A DNA stretch of 64,000 nucleotides from CADEDV01 sp048498035 (lineage in GTDB: Bacteria; Bacteroidota; Bacteroidia; Chitinophagales; Chitinophagaceae). Made by a program: the position numbers and the translations under genes. The notes under the pieces were generated by a model that was not told the DNA's origin, ran no database searches, and saw only the letters and a program-made list of their open reading frames with translations. Of the stretch, positions 57,834 to 64,000 are shown one piece after another. The stretch is taken from contig JBEHYT010000001.1 of the NCBI GenBank assembly GCA_048498035.1, positions 186,001 through 250,000 on the forward strand, written 5' to 3'. Numbering within the stretch: the first letter of the stretch is position 1; each line of letters starts with the position of its first letter.

Positions 57834-58190
57834 GGAGTTTTTTATTCGTATCATTTCATTTATTAAAGTATCTTCTTTCTCACTTCGAGGCACAGATTTT
57901 CTTAATGCTTTCAAGATATCTGGGCTTATTGACGGCGCCGTGAAAAGTCTTCTAGGAATTTCTTTCAAATCATGGTGATCAAATTTTGCCCATAGTAACA
58001 TAAAGTGTAAAATTTCATGTGCGATAGTAGCTGCATCTCCTTCAACAGGTTTAGGATCAATCGCTACTAGTAAACTGGTCATTCCTCCATCAGTTTCGGG
58101 AAACGGTTGCTGAATTAGAACAGCCGGAACCGTAATTGCTTGATCAGGTACTAATTCCCCAATTCTTCTAAGAATTTCACATCAGCATCC
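57834..58190 (-). pseudogene. HExxH metalloprotease toxin tail joined to an Rhs leader
   Basis: The minus strand reads ELVPDQAITVPAVLIQQPFPETDGGMTSLLVAIDPKPVEGDAATIAHEILHFMLLWAKFDHHDLKE. AHEILHF is a zinc HExxH motif. Upstream it joins a leader with CCTTCGGGATGCTGATG out of frame with the Rhs core, the core being deleted. It reads into the exported immunity protein without a stop. Confidence 0.65.
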
Positions 58191-58327
58191 CGAAGGGATA
58201 GTAATGAATTTCGCCACAACATCGGCCTGCGCTGCATTCTCAAAGAACTTTTATTGGTCAATTTACGACATTAGTATAACTTTTTCCGCCCAAAAGACCT
58301 GATCCAGGTAAGCAAAAACTCTTAATT
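58191..58327. other. Right end of the cassette array
   Basis: It contains the outer part of the last minus-strand leader (to about 58230) and ~95 bp before the recombinase start. No attachment-site repeat matching the left end of the island was found by eye. Confidence 0.35.
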
Positions 58328-59398
58328 ATGTCAACTTCCTCCAACCGACGGGAATACGATTTTATCCGCATGTATGACCGGTTCATGCGCGACAGCTCCT
58401 CCGGACGGCGCCTGCAGCCCAATGGCAAACGTATCAGTAAAGGAACCGTGATCAACTACGGATATACCCGGTTGCTGCTTACCAGGTTTGTTGAAGACCG
58501 GAAATTTCAATTGCGGATCATACCACTCCATCAATCCGGACGCCGCGGTGCCGCCGCCGAAGCGCGCTACTGGAAGAAGTTTTACCAGCAATTCACAGAC
58601 TATCTCTACAAAGATTGCGGCCATTTTGATAATTATGTTGGACAAACAATAAAAAACATCCGCGTTTTCTTTGGCTACCTGAACAAGGATCTCGCCCTTG
58701 GAGTAGGCGATTTCTATAAGAAATTTTATGTTCGAAAGGAAGATATTGCAATCTATCCGCTATTACCGGAAGAGCTCAATTATCTTATTTATGATAAAGC
58801 ATTTGAACTCACCTTATCTTCACGGATGCAGGAAGTAAAAGATTTTTTTGTATTCGGATGCACCGTCGCATTACGGGTGTCAGACCTCTTTGCATTGAAA
58901 AAAACTAATCTTCGCTTCGCAAACGGACAATACTATCTCCAGGTAAGATCCAAAAAAACGGGTGTTGATACAGCTATTAAACTGCCCGCTTATGCCGTGA
59001 GCATCCTGGAACGCTACCAGAAACGCAAGCAACTGCTACCGCATTTCAACATCGTTAATCTGAATAAATATATTAAGGTCCTTTTGGAACAGGCAGGGTT
59101 CACCGGCGTTGTGGAAAAACGGAGAGAGCGTAGGGGGGAAATAGTTATAACTACACCCTCAAAAAAAACAAACAAATTGCGTTTTTGCGATGTGGCCAGC
59201 ACCCACACCATGCGCCGCACCGCCATTACCACGATGCTTGGGCTGGGAATGCCGGAACAAATTGTACGTAAGATCAGCGGCCACGCGCCCGGCAGCAAAG
59301 AATTTTACCGGTATGTGTCGTGGGCCCAAAGTTACCAGGACCTGGAATCCGAAAAGGCCTTCGCCAGGTTACAGGAAAAAACATTAAATACTGCTTAA
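58328..59398 (+). CDS. Tyrosine site-specific recombinase
   Basis: A 356-residue integrase of the phage type. An N-terminal SAM-like core-binding domain (about 75-130) precedes the catalytic domain, with R183 (ALRVSDLF), K209/K210 (RSKKTG), H293-x-x-R296 (HTMRR), H319 (ISGHAP) and the nucleophile Tyr327 or Tyr329 (FYRYV). All catalytic residues are present, so it may be active. It sits at the right edge of the toxin-tip array, pointing away from it. It may have inserted the island or may shuffle cassettes; neither is shown. Confidence 0.88.
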   Translation: MSTSSNRREYDFIRMYDRFMRDSSSGRRLQPNGKRISKGTVINYGYTRLLLTRFVEDRKFQLRIIPLHQSGRRGAAAEARYWKKFYQQFTDYLYKDCGHFDNYVGQTIKNIRVFFGYLNKDLALGVGDFYKKFYVRKEDIAIYPLLPEELNYLIYDKAFELTLSSRMQEVKDFFVFGCTVALRVSDLFALKKTNLRFANGQYYLQVRSKKTGVDTAIKLPAYAVSILERYQKRKQLLPHFNIVNLNKYIKVLLEQAGFTGVVEKRRERRGEIVITTPSKKTNKLRFCDVASTHTMRRTAITTMLGLGMPEQIVRKISGHAPGSKEFYRYVSWAQSYQDLESEKAFARLQEKTLNTA

Positions 59399-59435
59399 AT
59401 TACTGGTGCAGCTTCCGGCACCGTATACCAAAACG

Positions 59436-61040
59436 TCAATACCCATCCGGAAGCGATACGGCATTACCAGCCGCGGTTTCATTCAGGTAAGAAACGTTGC
59501 CTTCGCCCTCGCGTTCTGTTTTTGCACTCCGTTCCAGTATCAGCGCGGTATGGTCTCCATTTTTCCCAATGCTAAACGAATACGTGTAGGGTTGTAATAC
59601 CCGGCCCTTGCTCTTAAGTTTTTTGCCCCAGGTTTCATTAATGGCGCGGTTCGTAGCATCACTGTTGCCATTCGAATTTTTACCTACTTTACTCCACTCT
59701 TCATTCTGCCCCTTCAGCGGTGTAATGGTCAACTGGTTTTCGTTTACTGCCCAGGTGCCTGTTTCGTAACCAAACGTTTTTGTATCGGTGTAAAAAGACG
59801 CCAGCACACTGGCAAACCGATACGTGCCATCTGCATTAAATTTATATTGGAGCGTTGAAAAGCCCCCGGTATTGTAGCCATTCATTGTTCCACCGGAAAA
59901 TTTTTCCGTAGAACTGCCTTCCCATAATTTCCCGGCCAGGGGTGAGTTGATAGCAGCCGGCGCAGTGATTTTTCCAGTGCCGCCCCCTCCGGGTTTATAC
60001 CTGAAATCAATCTTTGTTCCGGCAGGCAGTTCAATCGCCGGTTTATCCGGCGTAAAAGGTCTGCCATACAACCAGGCATTCGGAAAAGAACCATTAGTAC
60101 TAAATGCACCATCCCTAACGGTCGGCTTACTATACTGCAGCACCAGGTTCGTTTTTTGAATACCGGAAAAGTAATGGAAGTTGATCGTGTACACCACCGG
60201 TTCAAGCGTTCGCTTTTCTGTTTTTAATAATTTCCCGGCTTTATCACTTCCTGCCTTACTCCAACTTTCCACCGTGCCGCTTTTGGGAGTAATGGTAAGT
60301 TGGTTGCCGTTTAATGTATAAGTTCCTTTTTCATACGCCAACACAATCTCATTCTGGTAGAGATAGCTAACATTTTTTTGAAGAAATTGATAACTGCCGT
60401 CTGCGTTGAAATAATATTCACGCCAGTCATAACCCGATGTCAGGTTGCTGCTGCCACCCGCTCCTGCATACGATTCACCCGCATACTGCCCCCAAATTCC
60501 CAGCAACTGGTTTGCAGTTGCATCTCCCGCACTGCCACCTGTTGCTCCGGTGTTCTGCGATGGAGCAGCAAGCTTCACTGAATTAATAAAACCCGTCAGT
60601 TGATCCTGGTATTCCCTTGTGTTGGTCATTAATACCACACTTACTGTATTGCCACCCGCAGTGGCCGTAAGCAGGGTAGCCATACCGGTACCGCCATTCT
60701 CCGAATAGTTGGCACCGCCTGAAATTACCTGCCAGCCATTTTCCGTAACCGGTTCTTGCATTACAGGCGCACTGTTGACCTGCACCGATTTTTTTACGAG
60801 CGTATTCCAGTCGCCGGTAAAGTTGTCGCTTGCTGAAGAAGAAGAGGCTCTTGTCCTGGTAACCACCGCAACCGCGTACCCGCCATTTTGATTGGAAATG
60901 GATAACTGGATTCCACCCTCGTTTTGCTGCTGCTGCCAGCCTTTAGGTATCGCGAATGAAATTACATCCAGCGTTTTTGTTTGTGCAAACACGTTCAATA
61001 CAGTTGTAGTAAGAAGAATTGCAAATACTATTTTTTTCAT
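59436..61040 (-). CDS. Exported two-domain paralogue, unknown
   Basis: About 534 residues from ATG 61040 (MKKIVFAILLTTTVLNVFA, a signal peptide). Residues 20-165 match the first domain of the next gene product (TLDVISFAIPKGWQQQQNEGGIQLSISNQNGGYAVAVVT; SVVLMTNTREYQDQLTGFINSVKL). Two lipocalin-like modules follow, each with a Y..FNADG(S/T)Y(Q/R)F..Y..GT(Y/W)..N.NQLTITP pattern. The role is unknown. It lies 22 nt downstream of its paralogue. Confidence 0.75.
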   Translation of the reverse strand: MKKIVFAILLTTTVLNVFAQTKTLDVISFAIPKGWQQQQNEGGIQLSISNQNGGYAVAVVTRTRASSSSASDNFTGDWNTLVKKSVQVNSAPVMQEPVTENGWQVISGGANYSENGGTGMATLLTATAGGNTVSVVLMTNTREYQDQLTGFINSVKLAAPSQNTGATGGSAGDATANQLLGIWGQYAGESYAGAGGSSNLTSGYDWREYYFNADGSYQFLQKNVSYLYQNEIVLAYEKGTYTLNGNQLTITPKSGTVESWSKAGSDKAGKLLKTEKRTLEPVVYTINFHYFSGIQKTNLVLQYSKPTVRDGAFSTNGSFPNAWLYGRPFTPDKPAIELPAGTKIDFRYKPGGGGTGKITAPAAINSPLAGKLWEGSSTEKFSGGTMNGYNTGGFSTLQYKFNADGTYRFASVLASFYTDTKTFGYETGTWAVNENQLTITPLKGQNEEWSKVGKNSNGNSDATNRAINETWGKKLKSKGRVLQPYTYSFSIGKNGDHTALILERSAKTEREGEGNVSYLNETAAGNAVSLPDGY

Positions 61041-61062
61041 CTTATTCAATTAATAAATACTA

Positions 61063-62133
61063 CTACTTTTTATTCTCAAACCCGGTTTTCAACCCTGGCG
61101 GATTGTCTACCAGTGAAGCCTGGCCCCTGCGATCAGAATACCTGAATTCATACGGATCATCCGGTGCATTAAATTGTCCACCATCCCTGGCGGTTGGTTT
61201 TGTAGCCGTGAGCTGGATTGAATTTCCATAGGTAGGATCCAGTATAATTTTAAATGTATAGGTTGTTTTTTCCAGTTTATAATCGGACGATTTTTTGAAA
61301 CTACCCCATTCTTTAGTGCTTGCCTTTTTGGTCCAAAAGCCTCCTTTCCCGGTTTTGGGCGTCAGCGTCAGTTGATTGCCCTGTACCGCATACGTTCCGG
61401 TTTCATAAATAAAAGTGATATCCGGTGCTTTGGTAAGCCACTGCTTATTACGGAATAAATAAGTGCCATCACTATAAAACGTATATTCTTTTCGTAAATA
61501 GCCGGCCGTGTACTGCGGAGATCCGTTGATATAATAGCCCGTAGTTTCCAATACATAATTGGTCCAGAGTCCCACAATTGACGTTGTTCCCGGTGTTGTT
61601 GTAGCCGGGGAATTGGGCGCATTGGTAACAGCTTCCTCCGAAGGCTTCGCCAGTTGAAGCGAATTTAAAAAACCAGTAAGTTCTTCCTGGTAATTGGTGG
61701 TGTTGGTAAATAATACCACACTTACCGTTTGACCACCAGCCGTAGCTGTCAATAGTGTAACAGCGCCAGTACTGCCATTGTCGGTGTATTTGCTGCCGCC
61801 CGACAATAGCTCCCAACCATTTTCCTGGGTTGGAGCCTGCATAGTTGGCTCTTCCTTTACCTGCACCGCATTTTTGACGAGTGTGTTCCAGTCGTTGTTA
61901 AAATTATCAGCGGCCGCAGCCGTTGAGGATTTTGTTTTGGTAACAATGGCAATGGCATAAGCCCCCGTTGTTTTGTTGGTAACAGACAATTGAATGCCCC
62001 CGTCTGTCTTTACCTGTTGCCAGTTTTTTGGAACGGTGAACGACAAAACATCAAGCGATTGCTGCTGGGAGAAGGCCTGGAGCGACATACCTGTAAATTG
62101 AAGAGCGATTAATAGTTTAGCTGTTAGATTCAT
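61063..62133 (-). CDS. Exported paralogue of the preceding gene product, unknown
   Basis: A 356-residue protein with a signal peptide (MNLTAKLLIALQFTGMSLQAFSQQ). It has the same N-terminal domain (SLDVLSFTVPKNWQQVKTDGGIQLSVTNKTTGAYAIAIVTKTKS) but only one lipocalin-like module (EYTFYSDGTYLFRNKQW..GTYAVQGNQLTLTPKTG). The pair arose by tandem duplication with one module gained or lost. They form a likely operon on the minus strand. Confidence 0.75.
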   Translation of the reverse strand: MNLTAKLLIALQFTGMSLQAFSQQQSLDVLSFTVPKNWQQVKTDGGIQLSVTNKTTGAYAIAIVTKTKSSTAAAADNFNNDWNTLVKNAVQVKEEPTMQAPTQENGWELLSGGSKYTDNGSTGAVTLLTATAGGQTVSVVLFTNTTNYQEELTGFLNSLQLAKPSEEAVTNAPNSPATTTPGTTSIVGLWTNYVLETTGYYINGSPQYTAGYLRKEYTFYSDGTYLFRNKQWLTKAPDITFIYETGTYAVQGNQLTLTPKTGKGGFWTKKASTKEWGSFKKSSDYKLEKTTYTFKIILDPTYGNSIQLTATKPTARDGGQFNAPDDPYEFRYSDRRGQASLVDNPPGLKTGFENKK

Positions 62134-62366
62134 AATTTTTTTGTTACCTGGTGCTTAATTTTTTCCTTCTGCCGCGTATGTTACCATTTAGCCACTTCTT
62201 CACCAATTAAAGGTAGGAGGATGCCCGCCGCAGACCAATCATTAAAAAGGGTGATTTTGCAGCACAACTACAGGTTTTTTACCGCCGGATAGGACGTTTT
62301 GCCTATTTCCGGCTGTTGCCGACGGGTGTACTTTCACCGTTCATTGATCATCCTAATCTCCGCAGT
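62134..62366. other. Divergent promoter region
   Basis: About 230 bp between divergent exported-protein genes. No clear operator, riboswitch or small gene was recognised. Confidence 0.3.
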
Positions 62367-64000
62367 ATGAATAAAATAGTCGCCCTTGGCCTGTTTTTCC
62401 TGGTTGGTTCCGGGTTATTTGCACAACCTCCCGGCAATAAGCCGCCTTCCAAAGCCGATATGGATAAAATGATGGAAGATGCCATGAAAGGGATGAGCGA
62501 GTCTGACAAAGCGGATATGAAGAAAATGATGGGACAGCTAATGCCGACCCTCGAGAAAAATGCAGGCATCATACAGCCATTTCCGGAAATTAAAAGCAAT
62601 CGCGATCTTATCCCGAAAAAAGATCTCGCGCGGATCAACGCCATTCCAAAAAAACGGATGACAAATGCCGATATTAAAGTGTATGCGGGAACGATGCTAA
62701 GTAAATTGATGAGTAAAGCGCCGGCTGCCGAAATCACCCTGCTGAAAACAGTTTCCGCAAAAATGACCACTGCGGCTGATCTTAATAAAGCGGCCGTTGA
62801 AGCCATGCTTAAAGGACATCCCGAAGCTGCCATGGGGCTGGGTATGAAAGCCGTTCAGGCAGATCCCTCCAGTGCGCTTTATCAAAATAATATGGCTGCG
62901 CTGCTAACACAATATGGATACCCGGAGCAGGCGATCCCGGTTTTACAAAAACTGGCCGCAGAAACACCGAACAATAGCACCCTCCTCAACAACCTGGCCC
63001 AGGCCTGGTTGGGACTTGGCGCTACGGATAGCGCACAGCGAATCATACGCCTGGCCACAGCCGCAAACCCGTATAACCCGGAAGCCAAGCTCTGTGGCGG
63101 ACTGATGGATGAATTACACGGTGATCCTATCAAAGCAAAAGAAGCATACGAAGATGCCAGCGGACTTGGTTTTGACGATTTTGCCAACAACGTATTCCAA
63201 AACGCCGGAGGCGAAGCAACAGACAGCTACGATATGTACGAAAAGCTGAAACACAGCATTACGGTATACGAGTATTTTCCAAAAGACTGGATCAAAATAC
63301 CTGAATTATCCAACAATGTAAGCGGTCATGACGACGATAAGGCAACAATTGGCGGTTACAGGGATATGCAAGAGGCGTTGGATGATGGAATAAAAACGCT
63401 TACTGATAATTATGCTGACCAGATTGCAGGTGACGGATCAGACGATAATGCAGTAGCGTTAGCAACAGAAATGCTGGACGGTGTTTCCATGATGTCCAAG
63501 CCGGCAGTGATTGTTCAGAAAGTGTTGTTTAATTATTTGAAGGACTGGATGTTTAAACAGGCGGATGAATGGAAACAACTAGTAGAAAAGGAAAGGGTTG
63601 CCCGTGAAAAGCTCGCCAAAGTGATGAGCAAAAGTTATAGTAAGGACCAATGTCAGATCCCCGACAAGGCTAAGAATGAATACCTCGAAACCGTCAATCC
63701 GCCCATCCGCGAATTTTATCTTAGAAAAGCAGAGGAATTTCGTCAATGGCTGAATATTTTCTGCACGTGGAATTGGTACCTGGTGGGTAATCCACGAAAC
63801 GTTATCATTCAGCAGGATCTGGGCCAGGCCGGTAGCCTCGCTAATTTCTACATCAGTGCCATCACGGAATTGAAAACAGAAGACCAATATTGTCGTCCTT
63901 CTGATCCGAAAGAGAACAAAAAAATCGATCAGCCTAAAATACCTGATTTTAAATGCCCGATCGTAATCCCCGTACCGATGGGAAAGGATTGGCAGGATAT
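62367..64000 (+). CDS. Exported TPR-like protein, cut by the window end
   Basis: From ATG 62367 the frame stays open for 544 codons to the window edge. A signal peptide (MNKIVALGLFFLVGSGLFAQ) is followed by a Met/Lys-rich helical stretch (ADMDKMMEDAMKGMSESDKADMKKMMGQLMP) and TPR-like repeats (ALYQNNMAALLTQYGYPEQAIPVLQKLAAETPNNSTLLNNLAQAWLGLGATDSAQRIIRLATAANPYNPEA). The later part holds YEYFPKDWIKIPELSNNV and cysteine-containing helices. The function is unknown. It is divergent from the tandem paralogues. Confidence 0.8.
   Translation, partial: MNKIVALGLFFLVGSGLFAQPPGNKPPSKADMDKMMEDAMKGMSESDKADMKKMMGQLMPTLEKNAGIIQPFPEIKSNRDLIPKKDLARINAIPKKRMTNADIKVYAGTMLSKLMSKAPAAEITLLKTVSAKMTTAADLNKAAVEAMLKGHPEAAMGLGMKAVQADPSSALYQNNMAALLTQYGYPEQAIPVLQKLAAETPNNSTLLNNLAQAWLGLGATDSAQRIIRLATAANPYNPEAKLCGGLMDELHGDPIKAKEAYEDASGLGFDDFANNVFQNAGGEATDSYDMYEKLKHSITVYEYFPKDWIKIPELSNNVSGHDDDKATIGGYRDMQEALDDGIKTLTDNYADQIAGDGSDDNAVALATEMLDGVSMMSKPAVIVQKVLFNYLKDWMFKQADEWKQLVEKERVAREKLAKVMSKSYSKDQCQIPDKAKNEYLETVNPPIREFYLRKAEEFRQWLNIFCTWNWYLVGNPRNVIIQQDLGQAGSLANFYISAITELKTEDQYCRPSDPKENKKIDQPKIPDFKCPIVIPVPMGKDWQD

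Noticed and set aside
29577..58327. Calling the array a classical integron
   Set aside because: The spacer contains GTTTAAC, which fits RYYYAAC of attC, and a tyrosine recombinase is near. But paired R'/R'' core sites were not found, the enzyme lacks an evident IntI-specific insert, and cassettes face both directions.
58191..59435. tRNA or att site next to the recombinase
   Set aside because: No tRNA-like cloverleaf sequence and no direct repeat shared with the left island edge was found by eye; a systematic search with tRNAscan-SE and a repeat finder on a larger contig would settle it.

Overview
The window looks like a chromosome segment of a Bacteroidota, most likely a Chitinophagaceae-type soil or freshwater bacterium. 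The basis is a flavobacterial-style zeaxanthin gene cluster, TAnnTTTG-type -7 promoter boxes, a secreted protein with a type IX secretion sorting tail, a SusC/BtuB-like TonB receptor and Rhs core sequences of the usual Bacteroidota wording.

Region 1 (0.2-6.3 kb) is a carotenoid locus with its own switch. A MerR/B12-binding regulator of the CarH photoreceptor type and an ECF sigma factor precede crtI, crtB, idi, crtZ and crtY, all on the + strand. The regulator gene and the sigma gene each carry a GTTTAA..TTAAAC inverted repeat over the -7 box in the same register, so the regulator probably represses itself and the sigma factor, which may then drive the crt genes. The encoded steps run from GGPP to zeaxanthin; no GGPP synthase and no ketolase are in the window.

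Region 2 (6.3-26.0 kb) is ordinary chromosome: two PhnB-like VOC proteins, an SF1 helicase with a C-terminal helix-turn-helix, a pentapeptide-repeat protein, a RibD/DHFR-like reductase, an EamA half-transporter, a TPR protein, a nitronate monooxygenase, a tandem universal stress protein, a MarR-type regulator divergent from a 14-TM drug exporter with a clear operator, a T9SS-secreted adhesin-like protein, an aldo/keto reductase, a phosphodiester glycosidase-like protein and a TonB-dependent receptor.

Region 3 (26.2-58.3 kb) is a visibly AT-richer accessory island and the most interesting part. It is an array of orphan Rhs toxin tips and toxin-tail fragments, nearly every one followed by a small putative immunity gene (Imm8, SUKH/SMI1-KNR4, DUF4304, DUF7660, lipoproteins, membrane proteins and unknowns). 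Five cassettes keep the Rhs core ending plus a C-terminal domain: two WHH/HNH nucleases, a TreTu-like ADP-ribosyltransferase, a JAMM-like metalloprotease and one degraded. A macrodomain ADP-ribose hydrolase sits beside the ADP-ribosyltransferase. Cassettes are separated by a ~100-bp hairpin repeat (about 14 whole or partial copies), and share exact 91-bp leader and 175-bp core blocks in mosaic combinations. A REP-associated Y1 transposase pseudogene lies inside the array, a degraded IS21 IstB lies between cassettes, and a tyrosine recombinase closes the island at 58.3-59.4 kb. No full-length rhs gene is present, so the array reads as a reservoir of exchangeable tips and retained immunity genes.

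Region 4 (59.4-64.0 kb) returns to core-like sequence: two tandem secreted paralogues and, on the + strand, a secreted TPR-like protein that runs off the window end.
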